A stretch of 64,000 nucleotides of DNA from Microbacterium dextranolyticum (GTDB taxonomy: Bacteria; Actinomycetota; Actinomycetes; Actinomycetales; Microbacteriaceae). Every line of letters begins with the position of its first letter. The first letter of the stretch is position 1. This document shows positions 16,220 through 25,374 of this stretch, piece by piece. The stretch covers positions 744,001-808,000 of the forward strand of contig NZ_JAFBBR010000001.1 in assembly GCF_016907295.1 (NCBI RefSeq), given 5' to 3'. Made by a program: the position numbers and the translations under genes. The notes beneath the pieces were generated by a model. That model saw only the letters and a program-made list of their open reading frames with translations, searched no databases and was not told the DNA's origin.

Positions 16220-17515
16220 GTGACAGCAGACCCCCGTGCCCGCCGGACGCGTCGCCTGGCCGGTCTCTGGGGGCTCGTCCGGCTCGGGCTGGCGACACTC
16301 GTCGCCGGGGTCGCCACCGGTCTCGCGGTGATGCTGCTGGTCTGGATCGTGCACTCCATCGAGCACCTCGTCTGGGGTGCCGGCGAAGGCCCCTTCCTCG
16401 ACGGGCTCGCCTCGCCCTCCCCGTGGTGGCTGCCGATGGTCACCGTGTCGGCCGCCGGTGTGATCGCCGCGGTCGGCTGGTACCTCGTCCGCCGCTTCGG
16501 CCGGCGCATCGCGAGCGTCGAAGAGGGCGTCGCCGGGCAGCGGATGCCGGCGATCGAGACCCTCGTCGACACGGTGCTGCAGGTCACGTCGGTCGGTCTC
16601 GGAGCGTCGATCGGAAAAGAGGTCGCGCCGCGTGAGCTGTCGGCGATGGCCGGCTCGAAGCTCGTGCGCTGGTTCCGTCTGGATGCGCGGTGGTCGACGA
16701 TCCTGATCGCCTCGGCGGCCGGATCGGGACTCGCCGCCGTCTACAACGTTCCGCTGGCCGGGGCGCTGTTCGCGATCGAGATCCTGCTCGCACGCTTCAG
16801 CGCCGGTGCCGCCGTCGTCGCCCTGTCCGTCAGCGCCGTGGCGACCTACGTCGCCCGTCCGCTCGTCGGCGATCACTCGCTGTACCAGGTGGCCCCCGTC
16901 GAGGTCAGCCCGTCGCTGTTGGCGGCGGCGATCGTGATCGGTCCCCTCATGGGGTGGGGGGCGACGAGCTTCTCTGCCGTGACGGCACGGCTGTCGAAGC
17001 GGCGTCCGACCGGATGGAAGCTCCTGGTGTTCCTTCCGCTGACCTTCGCGGCCGTGGGCGTGCTCGGTGCGTTCTTCCCGCTCATCCTGGGCAACGGCCG
17101 CGCGCTCGCCACGGCCGGGTTCGATCTCGCCCAACCCGCCTACCTTCTGCTCGTGCTCGCGGTGATGAAGTACGTCGCGACCTCGGTCTCGCTCGGTTCG
17201 GGTGCGATCGGCGGCACGCTGCAGCCCTCGGTGGCGATCGGTGCCGCCCTCGGCGCCGCCGCGGCCGCCGGCTGGGCGCTGATCTGGCCCGGGGCCGACG
17301 CGACAGCGCTCGCGATCGTCGCGGCCGGTGCCTTCCTCGCCTCGAACATGCGCGCGCCCTTCACCGCGATCGCGCTGATCATCGAGTTCACCGGCACCGG
17401 GTTCACGCTGCTGCTGCCGATCTTCCTCGCCGTCGCCGGGTCGCTCGCCGCCTCTCGCCTCACCCTCGGCGGCGGGCTCGGGCGGTTCGCGCCGATCGAT
17501 CCCGGCCGCGAGTGA
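16220..17515 (+). CDS. ClC family chloride channel or H+/Cl- antiporter
   Basis: The GTG at 16220 begins a 431-residue polytopic protein, a normal length for the family. It has many hydrophobic spans and the ClC hallmark around residues 125-145 ([19 protein letters not shown], a variant of GKEGP). A Gly-rich helix ([20 protein letters not shown]) matches the GxFxP-containing anion-binding segment. Members move chloride or fluoride across the membrane. The first residues are basic and cytoplasmic. It is divergent from the aminotransferase gene, with 69 bp between. Confidence 0.88.
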   Translation: MTADPRARRTRRLAGLWGLVRLGLATLVAGVATGLAVMLLVWIVHSIEHLVWGAGEGPFLDGLASPSPWWLPMVTVSAAGVIAAVGWYLVRRFGRRIASVEEGVAGQRMPAIETLVDTVLQVTSVGLGASIGKEVAPRELSAMAGSKLVRWFRLDARWSTILIASAAGSGLAAVYNVPLAGALFAIEILLARFSAGAAVVALSVSAVATYVARPLVGDHSLYQVAPVEVSPSLLAAAIVIGPLMGWGATSFSAVTARLSKRRPTGWKLLVFLPLTFAAVGVLGAFFPLILGNGRALATAGFDLAQPAYLLLVLAVMKYVATSVSLGSGAIGGTLQPSVAIGAALGAAAAAGWALIWPGADATALAIVAAGAFLASNMRAPFTAIALIIEFTGTGFTLLLPIFLAVAGSLAASRLTLGGGLGRFAPIDPGRE

Positions 17516-17561
17516 GGCATCCGACGGGCGCCGTCGCATCCGCTCGGCGGTGGGGATGCCT
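17515..17561. terminator. Hairpin with AGGCATCC/GGATGCCT arms between convergent genes
   Basis: Eight-bp arms at 17515-17522 and 17554-17561 flank a GC-rich loop of 31 nt. It sits between the convergent chloride channel and the following minus-strand gene. There is no T-run; a termination role is inferred from position. Confidence 0.4.
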
Positions 17562-17567
17562 GCGCGC

Positions 17568-18695
17568 TCAGCCCTGCTCGGCGTCGACGGGGGCGTAGCG
17601 GGCCAGAGCGCCCATGACCTCGTTCGCGTAGGGCGCGGACGCCGCTGCGAGTCCGCGGGAGTTCAGGATCGGAAGCGGTACGTCGATCGGATGCGGCGTC
17701 GCCGTCACGAAGACGTGCGCCGTTCGGTACGACGCCTGGCTTCGACCGGAGGCGACCATCAGTCGCCCCGCCTGGACGCGCTCGATGCGGTCCCACCCGA
17801 GGGTCAATCGCGGTCCGTACCGGGTGCTGCCCCGCCAGAGGGCGATGCCGTCGGAGCCGGCAGAGACCACGAGGCGCCCCCCGAAGCTCACGGCGTCGGA
17901 CGGCAGGGCCGCAGCCCTCAGCGCCCGGGTGAGTTCGGGGGTGCGCGGGGAGAGGAAGACGACGTCAGCCGGGCGCAGGGCCGCGACGCGGCGCACGCGG
18001 GATCGAGACTGCCGGGCGACGGCGACGAGGGTGCCGGTGATGATGAGCGCGACTCCCGCGAGCGTCACCGTGACGGTGAGCAGGAACATGTCGCGGTCGT
18101 GCCCGCCCCGCACGGTGAACGCCACCGGCAGCAGCAGCGCGAGCAGGATGCCGAGGAAGATCGCCACGGCGATCGTGTAGGTGACGGCGGCCGAGCGTCG
18201 GGCGTCCGCCGGCACGGGAAAGTACTCGGTGCCCGAGGCGCTCGCCGAGAGATTCGCCGACGCAGTCCTCGCGGGGCCGGGTGTCGCTGACGTCGCGGCG
18301 GACCCTGCGACCGGGGTGTACACGGCCGAGAAGGCCCGCCGCACGACGATCCCGGTCGTCGGGTCGACCTGGTCGAACGAGGTCCGCCCCGTCGTGCGGG
18401 TCGTGTAACCGGCCGCGCCCTCGGCTCTGTCGCGTCGCGCGGCCACACCGGTGAGTGCGGCGGCGACCGCCAGGGGAACGAAGCCGACCGCGACGAGAAG
18501 TGCGATGTCGCCCGTGGTGAGCGGGGCGCGCCCGCGCGCGCCCAGATAGACGCCCGCGCCGAGGCCGACGATCAACCAGAGGAGCGTCAGGACGAGGGTC
18601 ACCCGGCGCGTGATCTGCGACAGCCGGTACGCCGAGATCCCGCTCACCAGCGCATAGCGTTCGGGTGCGGCGGAGGGCACCGGGGGAAGGCTCAT
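17568..18695 (-). CDS. Hypothetical membrane protein, 375 residues
   Basis: Two N-terminal spans (about 27-50, [21 protein letters not shown], and 60-85, [18 protein letters not shown]) are followed by an exported-looking linker of about 90 residues, two more spans (about 178-205 and 213-240) and a cytoplasmic C-terminal domain ([37 protein letters not shown]). No family is recognised. It ends 53 bp after the chloride channel in a convergent arrangement. Confidence 0.7.
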   Translation of the reverse strand: MSLPPVPSAAPERYALVSGISAYRLSQITRRVTLVLTLLWLIVGLGAGVYLGARGRAPLTTGDIALLVAVGFVPLAVAAALTGVAARRDRAEGAAGYTTRTTGRTSFDQVDPTTGIVVRRAFSAVYTPVAGSAATSATPGPARTASANLSASASGTEYFPVPADARRSAAVTYTIAVAIFLGILLALLLPVAFTVRGGHDRDMFLLTVTVTLAGVALIITGTLVAVARQSRSRVRRVAALRPADVVFLSPRTPELTRALRAAALPSDAVSFGGRLVVSAGSDGIALWRGSTRYGPRLTLGWDRIERVQAGRLMVASGRSQASYRTAHVFVTATPHPIDVPLPILNSRGLAAASAPYANEVMGALARYAPVDAEQG

Positions 18696-18773
18696 GGCAG
18701 GACGCTACGATCGGTTGCTTTCTGTCCGCTGGGCGGCGCGTATGAGCCCATCGGGTCGGTTCCGAGGTGCGTG

Positions 18774-19349
18774 TCACACAGACCAGGTCGACAGCATCCG
18801 GTCGAAGCCGGCGACCATCCGATCGAAGCTCTCGTCGATGCTGACCGGGATCGCGAAGCCGCCGTTGTTCTCGAGAATGCAGAATCCGTGCAGCGCCGCG
18901 CGCAGTGCGCGCGTCGCATCGATCACCTGGTCGTCGGCGATGTCGTAGCCGTGCAGCGTCGCCGACACCACATCCTGCACCTCTGCGGCCGCCCCCGCGT
19001 GCGCGTCGTCGCGGCGCTCGCCGGGTCGGGGTGCGCGCTGCGTCGCCGAGTAGCGTCCCGGATGCCGGAGGGCATAAGCCCGATATGCCCCGCAGAGTCG
19101 GGCGAGCGCCTCGGTGCGGGACACCCCGACCGCCGCGCGTCGCAACTCGTGCGCGAGCTCGCGGGTCGCCGCCGTTGCGACGGCATCGCGCAGCACCTCG
19201 ATCGACGCGATGTGTTTGTACAGACTGGGAACCCGGACCCCGGCGCGCGCGGCGACCTCGGCGAGAGTGAGAGCGTCACTGCCGACCTCGTCCACGGCGT
19301 CGAGCGCGAGCGCGATCACGGCATCCTGCGTGAGCCCGGCCCTAGGCAT
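18774..19349 (-). CDS. TetR/AcrR family regulator with WHG-type C-terminal domain
   Basis: The 191-residue protein starts with a TetR DNA-binding domain (LTQDAVIALALDAVDEVG, then LTLAEVAARAGVRVPSLYKHI). The ligand-binding half includes RLCGAYRAYALRHPGRYSAT and ends with a helical FDRMVAGFDRML, as in the WHG (TetR_C_33-like) subgroup. It overlaps the end of the alpha/beta hydrolase gene by eight bases, so both are one operon. The palindrome in the shared promoter (20199-20215) is its probable operator, giving autoregulation plus hydrolase control. Confidence 0.88.
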   Translation of the reverse strand: MPRAGLTQDAVIALALDAVDEVGSDALTLAEVAARAGVRVPSLYKHIASIEVLRDAVATAATRELAHELRRAAVGVSRTEALARLCGAYRAYALRHPGRYSATQRAPRPGERRDDAHAGAAAEVQDVVSATLHGYDIADDQVIDATRALRAALHGFCILENNGGFAIPVSIDESFDRMVAGFDRMLSTWSV

Positions 19350-20190
19350 CCGTGACCTCCCGGCAGAAGGCCACGAGCGCGGGGGAGGCCTGCTCGGGTT
19401 CCTCTGTCTGGGGGTAGTGTCCGGCGCCCTCCACGAGCACGACCTCGGCGTGCAGACGCTCGCCGATCCACGCGGCCTCGGCGGAGGGGTCGGTGAAGTC
19501 GGGGTCGGCGGTGCCCATCACGACCAGCGTCGGCGCGGTGACATCGGGAATGCGCGTCTCCGCCGGGGTGTGGTCGGTGCGGGTCGTCCGCGCGAAAGCG
19601 GCGGTCGCCCCCGGGCGCGACATCGCGGTGCGGATGGCATCGCGGTGTTCGACGAAATCGGCCGGTCTGCGACCGGGGTAGAGCTGCGGCAGGTAGGCGA
19701 GCCAGGCCGCGCGCGCCCACGGCCGCAGCATCATCACGCGGAAGAATGCGACGGCGACGGGGTTCGTCGGCGCGTTTCTGACGAAGGGGCCGACGAGGCC
19801 CAACCCTCGGATCGCCTCGGGCTCCTCGGCGGCGGCCCACACCGCCGCGCCGGCCGCCATGGAGTTGCCGACGACGACGGCGGGGCTGCCGAGGTGCGCG
19901 ATCAGGGCGAGGATGTCGGTGCCGGCGGCGACGTCGTCGTACGACGAGAACGTGGCGTCGGACTCGCCGTGGCCGCGCAGGTCCATCACCGCGACGCGGA
20001 ACCCGGCGGCCTGCAGCGCGGGCGATGTGTAGCGGAAGCTCGCCGCGATCTCGCCCATGCCGGGCACGCAGACGACGAGAGGACCCTCTCCGACGAGCCG
20101 GTAGGCGATCCGGCCCTCGGGGCGCTGCAGGTGGTGAACCTCGAGGCGCGCGAACGCGGCGGAGGCGGATTCGACGGGGAGCATTGGCAT
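19342..20190 (-). CDS. Alpha/beta-fold hydrolase
   Basis: From ATG 20190 (MPMLPVES) the product has 282 residues; ATG 20196 is an alternative. Motifs: oxyanion region VCVPGMGEIA, DLRGHGESDA, nucleophile elbow VVGNSMAAGAAV (Ser in GNSMA), acidic TADPDFTDPS and catalytic His in GAGHYPQTEEPE. The cap region is Trp/Arg-rich. Ester or epoxide substrates are typical of the fold; the actual substrate is unknown. The start follows a strong promoter so closely that a leaderless message is likely. Overlap with tetR suggests that the enzyme acts on, or is induced by, the regulator's ligand. Confidence 0.88.
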   Translation of the reverse strand: MPMLPVESASAAFARLEVHHLQRPEGRIAYRLVGEGPLVVCVPGMGEIAASFRYTSPALQAAGFRVAVMDLRGHGESDATFSSYDDVAAGTDILALIAHLGSPAVVVGNSMAAGAAVWAAAEEPEAIRGLGLVGPFVRNAPTNPVAVAFFRVMMLRPWARAAWLAYLPQLYPGRRPADFVEHRDAIRTAMSRPGATAAFARTTRTDHTPAETRIPDVTAPTLVVMGTADPDFTDPSAEAAWIGERLHAEVVLVEGAGHYPQTEEPEQASPALVAFCREVTDA

Positions 20191-20197
20191 AGCCATA

Positions 20198-20226
20198 AAG
20201 CTAATGTCATTAGCTAAAGACGTCAA
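20198..20226 (-). promoter_or_regulatory. Promoter with TetR-type operator for the hydrolase-tetR operon
   Basis: On the minus strand TTGACG (20226-20221) is followed after exactly 17 bp by TAGCTT (20203-20198). Seven bases separate TAGCTT from the ATG at 20190, so transcription should begin at or near the start codon. A perfect palindrome AGCTAATG-T-CATTAGCT (20199-20215) fills the spacer and -10 region, where a bound TetR dimer would block polymerase. Confidence 0.8.
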
Positions 20227-20237
20227 GAGGGACGAAT

Positions 20238-20269
20238 GAGGGGGTGGATGCCGCGGCATCCACCCCCTC
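20238..20269. terminator. 32-bp perfect palindrome downstream of malate synthase
   Basis: Arms of 16 bp with no unpaired centre contain the core GGATGCCGCGGCATCC. It lies 12 bp after the malate synthase stop and about 12 bp upstream of the hydrolase promoter. It is probably a terminator or insulator, although no T-run follows. Confidence 0.6.
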
Positions 20270-20281
20270 GTGTCACCGGAC

Positions 20282-21955
20282 TCAGTCGGTCAGGTAGTCG
20301 GCGTACGCGCCCAGCGTCAGGAACGTGGGGAAGTCGTCGCCGAGCGCCACCTCGCGGAAGATCGTCGCGGCGTCGTCGAACCGGTCGCCCTCGCGACGCT
20401 CGACCTCGCCGAGCACTCGCCCGATCAGTCCCTCGATGTAGTCGCGCGTGATCCTCGTGCCGTCCTCGGTGGAGCGGTCCTGGTGGATCCACTGCCAGAC
20501 CTGACTGCGGCTGATCTCGGCGGTCGCGGCATCCTCCATCAGATTGTCGATCGCGACGGCGCCGAGCCCCCGCAGCCACGCCTCGATGTAGCGGATCGCC
20601 ACCGACACGTTCGCGTACACCCCCGATGCCGAGATCGGCAGGCCGATGTGCACGTCGATCAGCTGGGATGCCTTCACATGCACCTCGGGGCGCTGCCGGT
20701 CGACCTGGTTGGGGCGCTCGCCGAGCACGGCGTCGAACTCGGCGCGGGCCACCGGGATCAGATCGGGGTGGGCGACCCAGGTTCCGTCGAAGCCGTCGCC
20801 GGCCTCGCGCTTCTTGTCGGCCGACACCTTCTCGAACGCCTGCGCGGTCACCTCGGGGTCGCGACGGTTGGGGATGAAGGCGCTCATGCCGCCGATCGCG
20901 AACGCCCCGCGCTTGTGGCACGTCTGGACGAGCAGTTCGGTGTAGGCCCGCATGAACGGCACGGTCATCGTCACCTGGCTGCGGTCGGGCAGCACGAACC
21001 GCGCCCCGCGACCGCGGTAGTTCTTGATCATCGAGAAGATGTAGTCCCAGCGACCGGCGTTCAGTCCCGCGATGTGGTCGCGCAGCTCGAAGAGGATCTC
21101 CTCCATCTCGAACGCGGCCGGCAGCGTCTCGATCAGCACCGTCGCGCGGATGGTGCCGTGCGCGATGCCGAGGCGGTCCTCGCTGAAGGTGAAGACGTCG
21201 TCCCAGAGCTTCGCCTCTTCGGCCGACTCGATCTTCGGCAGGTAGAAGTAGGGACCGACACCGTTCTCGATCAGCCGCTGCGCGTTGTGGAAGAAGTACA
21301 GGCCGTAGTCCACCAGAGAGCCGGATGCGGCCATGCGGCGCCCCGCCCGGTCGGTGAACTCGATGTGCTTCTCGGTGAGGTGCCAGCCGCGCGGGCGCAT
21401 CACGATCGTGGGCGTGCGCTCGGCGGTGACGCGGTACTCCTTGCCCGGTGCGGTCTCGGTGGCCGGGCTCGTGTACGACAGCTGGCCGCGGATCGCGTCG
21501 AACAGCGACAGCTGGCCCTCGATGACGTTCCGCCAGGTGGGGCTCGTGGCATCCTCCTGGTCGGCCAGCCACACCTTCGCGCCGGAGTTCAGCGCGTTGA
21601 TCGTCATCTTCGGGTCGGTCGGCCCGGTGATCTCGACGCGACGGTCTTCGAGTCCGGGGCCGGCGCCGGCGACCTGCCACTCCGCGTCCTCGCGGATGTG
21701 TGCCGTGTCGGCGCGGAACTGGGGGTCGTGACCGTTGCCGATCTCGAAGCGGCGGCGCATCCGATCGGCGAGACGGTCGTGGCGACGGCCGGCGAAGCGC
21801 GCGTGCAACTCGGAGAGGAACGCGAGCGCGTCGGGCGTCAGGATCTCGTCGTAGCGCTCGCGCAGCGGGCCCGTGACGGTGATCGCGGTCGTCGGGATGG
21901 GCCCCGTGGTGGGGCGGTCTGTCGTGGGCTCGATGCCCGTGGCGGTGGGAGTCAT
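20282..21955 (-). CDS. aceB: Malate synthase A
   Basis: From ATG 21955 (MTPTATG) the product has 557 residues, normal for the A-type isoform plus a Thr/Pro-rich N-terminus. Family segments are visible: LADQEDATSPTWRNVIEGQ, IVMRPRGWHLTEKH, GPYFYLPKIES, ATVLIETLPAAFEMEEIL and the substrate-loop region WDYIFSMIKN. The enzyme condenses glyoxylate with acetyl-CoA to malate in the glyoxylate bypass. Isocitrate lyase is not in the window. It is divergent from a RamB-like regulator, as expected for acetate-responsive control. Confidence 0.95.
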   Translation of the reverse strand: MTPTATGIEPTTDRPTTGPIPTTAITVTGPLRERYDEILTPDALAFLSELHARFAGRRHDRLADRMRRRFEIGNGHDPQFRADTAHIREDAEWQVAGAGPGLEDRRVEITGPTDPKMTINALNSGAKVWLADQEDATSPTWRNVIEGQLSLFDAIRGQLSYTSPATETAPGKEYRVTAERTPTIVMRPRGWHLTEKHIEFTDRAGRRMAASGSLVDYGLYFFHNAQRLIENGVGPYFYLPKIESAEEAKLWDDVFTFSEDRLGIAHGTIRATVLIETLPAAFEMEEILFELRDHIAGLNAGRWDYIFSMIKNYRGRGARFVLPDRSQVTMTVPFMRAYTELLVQTCHKRGAFAIGGMSAFIPNRRDPEVTAQAFEKVSADKKREAGDGFDGTWVAHPDLIPVARAEFDAVLGERPNQVDRQRPEVHVKASQLIDVHIGLPISASGVYANVSVAIRYIEAWLRGLGAVAIDNLMEDAATAEISRSQVWQWIHQDRSTEDGTRITRDYIEGLIGRVLGEVERREGDRFDDAATIFREVALGDDFPTFLTLGAYADYLTD

Positions 21956-22112
21956 GGCCCTGTCTTCCTGTGTCGTAGTGATCTGCGAGAGGCGGACGCC
22001 CCGCGCCGCCGGTGAGGGCGTGAACCCACTGTGCGTGAAGAAACGCCACCGCACCCGCAGCTTCGGGGGAGAAGTTTTGCCGTTCTTCTGCATTCGTGAC
22101 ACACTCCCGGTC
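21956..22112. promoter_or_regulatory. Divergent control region between aceB and the RamB-like gene
   Basis: This 157-bp gap must carry both promoters. A locally AT-richer segment contains AAGTTTTGC (22072-22080) and repeated GAAG/CTTC blocks. RamB of Corynebacterium binds AT-rich sites containing TTTGC; the match here is partial, so the site is tentative. Confidence 0.45.
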
Positions 22113-23603
22113 ATGACGAACAACGATGTTCTCCTCGGGTCGGAGCTCCCCGGAGACGACGCGACCGCGCCCGACGCGGATGCCCTCACGATCGGCCGCC
22201 GCATCCGACAGTTGCGCACCGCCCGCGGCATGACGCTCGACGAACTCGCTGCCGCCGTCGAGCGGGCGCCGAGCCAGCTCTCCATGATCGAGACCGGAAA
22301 GCGCGAGCCGAAGCTCACGCTGCTGCGCACGATCGCCCGTGCGCTCGGCGCGACCGTCGACCAGCTGCTCGAAGCCGAGACGCTCGACGAGCGCGCGACG
22401 CTCGAGATCGCCCTCGAACGCGCGATGAAGGGGCAGACGTTCCGCGCGCTCGGGATCGAGCCCTTCCGGATCGGCAAGTCGGTGCCCGACGACGCGCTGC
22501 GCGCCCTTCTCGCCCTGCAGGGCGAGATCGAACGGCTGGGCGACGAGCGTTCCGCGACACCGGAGGAGGCCCGCCGGGCGAACGTCGAACTGCGCCACCT
22601 CATGCGCCGCGAGGACAACTACTTCGGCGACCTCGAAGAGCGTGCCCGCGCCATCCTCGCCGCTGTCGACCATCCGGGTGGCCCGCTCACCCAGCGCGGC
22701 GCATCCGACATCGCCGCACACCTGGGGTTCTCGCTGCACTACGTGGCCGACCTGCCGGCATCCACCCGCTCGGTCGCCGACATCAAGAACGGGCGGCTCT
22801 ACCTCTCGAGCACGGTGCCGGCCAAGGGCGACTCGCGCACCGCGGTGCTGCAGGCCCTCGCCAGCCGGATCCTCGGCCACAGCGAGCCCCACTCCTATGC
22901 CAAGTTCCTGCGTCAGCGGGTCGAGACCAACTACCTCACGGGCGCGCTGCTGATCCCCGAGGACCATGCCGTTCCGGCCCTGCACGAGGCCAAATCGCGT
23001 CGGGCGCTGTCGATCGAAGACCTCCGCGACACCTACTCGGTCTCGTACGAGACCGCCGCCCACCGCTTCACCAATCTCGCGACCCGGCACCTCGGCATCC
23101 GCGTGCACTTCCTCAAGGTGCACGAGTCGGGCACGATCACCAAGGCCTACGAGAACGACGACGTGAACTTCCCCTCCGACCGGCTCGGATCGATCGAGGG
23201 GCAGCTGTGCTGCCGGCGCTGGACGAGCCGCGTCGTCTTCGACATCCCCGACAAGTTCAACCCCTATTACCAGTACACCGACACGGGCAACGGCACGTAC
23301 TGGTGCACGGCCCGTGTCGAGGGATCGAGCGAGGGCGCGCACTCCGTGTCGGTGGGCGTGCGCTTCGATGACACGAAGTGGTTCCTCGGGCGCGAGACGA
23401 CCAATCGCGGTCTGTCGCGGCACGCCGTCGAGGTCTGCTGTCGGCGCGCCCCGGCCGAGCTCGAGACGACCTGGCGCGACCAGGCATGGCCGAACGTGCG
23501 CACCCCGCGCACCCTTCTCGCGACGCTGCCGACGGGCTCGTTCCCCGGAGTGGACACGACCGACCTCTACGAGTTCCTCGAGGCGCATGCCCCGGGGGTG
23601 TGA
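22113..23603 (+). CDS. ramB: RamB-like regulator of acetate/glyoxylate metabolism (XRE plus IrrE-like)
   Basis: From ATG 22113 the product has 496 residues. An XRE helix-turn-helix (about 25-80: GRRIRQLRTARGMTLDELAA, QLSMIETGKREPKL) is followed by a long helical region, an IrrE/ImmA-like region (ALASRILGHSEPHSYAKFL, TYSVSYETAAHRFTNLA) and a C-terminal Cys-containing domain (GQLCCRRWTSRVVF). This architecture is that of RamB and the short-chain fatty-acyl regulators, which control malate synthase, isocitrate lyase and acetate genes in actinobacteria. The divergent malate synthase supports the call. Activator or repressor status is not readable from sequence. Confidence 0.88.
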   Translation: MTNNDVLLGSELPGDDATAPDADALTIGRRIRQLRTARGMTLDELAAAVERAPSQLSMIETGKREPKLTLLRTIARALGATVDQLLEAETLDERATLEIALERAMKGQTFRALGIEPFRIGKSVPDDALRALLALQGEIERLGDERSATPEEARRANVELRHLMRREDNYFGDLEERARAILAAVDHPGGPLTQRGASDIAAHLGFSLHYVADLPASTRSVADIKNGRLYLSSTVPAKGDSRTAVLQALASRILGHSEPHSYAKFLRQRVETNYLTGALLIPEDHAVPALHEAKSRRALSIEDLRDTYSVSYETAAHRFTNLATRHLGIRVHFLKVHESGTITKAYENDDVNFPSDRLGSIEGQLCCRRWTSRVVFDIPDKFNPYYQYTDTGNGTYWCTARVEGSSEGAHSVSVGVRFDDTKWFLGRETTNRGLSRHAVEVCCRRAPAELETTWRDQAWPNVRTPRTLLATLPTGSFPGVDTTDLYEFLEAHAPGV

Positions 23604-23644
23604 CCCTCTGGCTCTCTGACCGCCGGCGGCGCCGGTGCGTCGTC

Positions 23645-23824
23645 CGGAGGCGCCGATGTGTGGGTGGATGCCTGTGCAACCCGCCGATCGGCGCCTCCGA
23701 GCGGGGTGGGCGCCGCGGGGGAGACTGCTGCTCGCCTGGAATCCCTTGTTCAGGGGCGCCGATGTGTGGGTGGATGCCTGTGCAACCCGCCGATCGGCGC
23801 CTCCGAGCGGGGTGGGCGCCGCGA
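23645..23824. repeat. Two copies of a GGCGCC-bounded repeat (family 1)
   Basis: Two nearly identical units start at 23649 and 23755 and run about 69 bp each, sharing GGCGCCGATGTGTGGGTGG and, near the end, TCGGCGCCTCCGAGCGG. The inverted GGCGCC ends could form a hairpin. The units resemble the 84-bp tandem array at 29693-30112. They fill the 278-bp gap between the RamB-like gene and the next gene; no coding sequence is seen. Confidence 0.75.
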
Positions 23825-23881
23825 GCGAGGCGTGCTTGTGGATGAGCCGTGTCGGTGGATGAGGGGGTGGTCGGGAGCGGG

Positions 23882-24568
23882 TCAGGGTGTGGCGTTCCAG
23901 CGCAGCCGTGGGCCTTCTGAGCGAACCGCGGCGAGCACCGCCTCGGGCGAGGCGACGGGGAAGGTCGTGATGAGCCGGCGCTCGCCGTCGCGGTCGAGCG
24001 CGTACGCGAGGGCCGCCGGCCCCGTGGGGGAGCGCCGGGCGATCGCGATGCGGCCTACGGCATCGCCGGCGGGCTCTTCGTGCACGGCTCCGGTCGCGAG
24101 GAGCGCTCCGGCGGCGGCCTCGACGCGGCGCAGGAGGGTGCCCGTCGCCGACGGCGGAGTCCACGGGAGGAAGGCGTCCGCGGCGCGGCCGTAGGCGCGC
24201 GCGAGGGCGCCGTCGAGCCAGCGTTCGCGCTTCAGCCCGTACGGGGTGGGCGTCGTGGACAGCAGATAGCCGTAGACGTGCAACAGCCCGGCGTTGCCCA
24301 CAGGGAACGTCGCCGGGATGCCGGCTCGGTCATGCAACGCTCGGAAGAGGTCCGCAGAAACAACCTCTGATCCGGTGTTCTCGTCGATGACGGTGGAGTG
24401 GCCCCAGCGTGCGAAGCGCCCGTCCGAGGCATCCGCATCGATGGAATCGCCCAGCCAGGGCAGCGCCTCGATCGCGGCGTGCGGATCGACGACGGCGCGC
24501 GCGGCAGCAGCATCGAGTGCCCGGAGCGGGTCGCCATCTTTTACCGGCTGTTCATCTGTCGTGGTCAT
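23882..24568 (-). CDS. Hypothetical protein divergent from the phosphonate-type cluster
   Basis: From ATG 24568 (MTTTDEQ) the product has 228 residues. It is soluble and has no membrane span. Segments include DGRFARWGHSTVIDENTG, FPVGNAGLLHVYGYLLST, TPYGLKRERWLDGALARAYG and a C-terminal REL-type strand set (ERRLITTFPVASPEAV). I do not recognise a family. It is transcribed divergently from the HAD-phn genes across a 76-bp region with an inverted repeat, so co-regulation is likely; a role in processing the imported compound is inferred. Confidence 0.65.
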   Translation of the reverse strand: MTTTDEQPVKDGDPLRALDAAAARAVVDPHAAIEALPWLGDSIDADASDGRFARWGHSTVIDENTGSEVVSADLFRALHDRAGIPATFPVGNAGLLHVYGYLLSTTPTPYGLKRERWLDGALARAYGRAADAFLPWTPPSATGTLLRRVEAAAGALLATGAVHEEPAGDAVGRIAIARRSPTGPAALAYALDRDGERRLITTFPVASPEAVLAAVRSEGPRLRWNATP

Positions 24569-24570
24569 TT

Positions 24571-24607
24571 CGTCCACAAGCATCCCTCACTATGGACGAA
24601 GCGTCCA
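24571..24607. promoter_or_regulatory. Possible operator (TGGACG-AAG-CGTCCA) in the divergent gap
   Basis: A perfect 6-3-6 palindrome at 24593-24607 lies between the divergent genes, with a further CGTCCA half-site at 24571-24576. It overlaps a TATGGA/CATAGT -10-like region. It could be bound by the SIS-domain regulator encoded at the end of the cluster; this is inferred. Confidence 0.55.
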
Positions 24608-24644
24608 GAATCGCGGGCGCGTCACCGACAGCCCAAGGAGTTCC

Positions 24645-25337
24645 GTGCCTCGTCCGATCCTCATCTTCGACTTCGACGGTACCGTCGCCCTCGGTGACGG
24701 CCCTGTGCGGGCTTACGCGCGCGCCGTGGCCGCGGAGGCCGGGCTCGCGCCCTCGTTCGTCGATGAGATCGTCGCGGATCTCGCCGTCACCGAGGGCGCG
24801 GATGCCGGGAGCAGCGAGGTCGTCGACCCGGATGCCGCGATCGACGCCTACGACCTGGTGCGGGTTCGGGCGACCGCCGCCGGGGCGGGCGCCGACGACC
24901 TCGCGCGCGGCTACGCGGCCAGCCGTGCGCGCCTCGCCACGGAGGACGCGCCCATCGCCGCGCCCGAGGGACTCGCCGCCTTCCTGGCCGACGTGGACGC
25001 CGAGCGCATCCTCGTCACGAACGCGCCGGGCGTGCGCATTCCCGAGGCCCTCGTGGCCCTGGGGCTCGACGGTCTGTTCGACCGTGTCGTCGTCGACGCC
25101 GCCAAGCCCGCGGGTCTCGCCGCGATGCTCGACGCTCTCGATGAGCGCGCCCAGGTCCTCGCCGTCGGCGACATCTGGCGCAACGACCTCGCGCCGGCCC
25201 ACGAACGCGGACACGCCACGGCGCTCGTCGGGGGATACCCCGATCCGAATGCCGCTCCCGACTTCCAGGCCCGCACCCTTCCCGAACTCCTCCCCGCCCT
25301 GACCGACTGGGTGCACGCTCGCGCGCGCACCCGCTGA
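24645..25337 (+). CDS. HAD superfamily hydrolase
   Basis: The GTG at 24645 is set by AAGGAG six bases upstream. The product has 230 residues. HAD motif I is LIFDFDGTVA, motif II is RILVTNAPG (Thr), motif III uses Lys in VVDAAKPAGL, and motif IV is VLAVGDIWRNDL. The cap is helical. Such enzymes hydrolyse phosphate esters or, less often, phosphonates. It is the first gene of the rightward phn-type cluster and could dephosphorylate the imported compound. The substrate is unknown. Confidence 0.85.
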   Translation: MPRPILIFDFDGTVALGDGPVRAYARAVAAEAGLAPSFVDEIVADLAVTEGADAGSSEVVDPDAAIDAYDLVRVRATAAGAGADDLARGYAASRARLATEDAPIAAPEGLAAFLADVDAERILVTNAPGVRIPEALVALGLDGLFDRVVVDAAKPAGLAAMLDALDERAQVLAVGDIWRNDLAPAHERGHATALVGGYPDPNAAPDFQARTLPELLPALTDWVHARARTR

Positions 25338-25374
25338 TCCTCGCTCCGCACGACCCGACATCGAAGGAATCCCC

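Noticed and set aside
16151..17539. Long upstream extension of the aminotransferase frame (total 862 codons)
   Set aside because: The extension is Arg/Gly-rich low-complexity sequence opposite the chloride channel gene; the family N-terminus fits the GTG at 16150.
20223..24164. 1313-codon minus-strand open frame
   Set aside because: Composition is Arg/Pro-rich and it crosses malate synthase and the RamB-like gene in wrong frames; no domain is visible.
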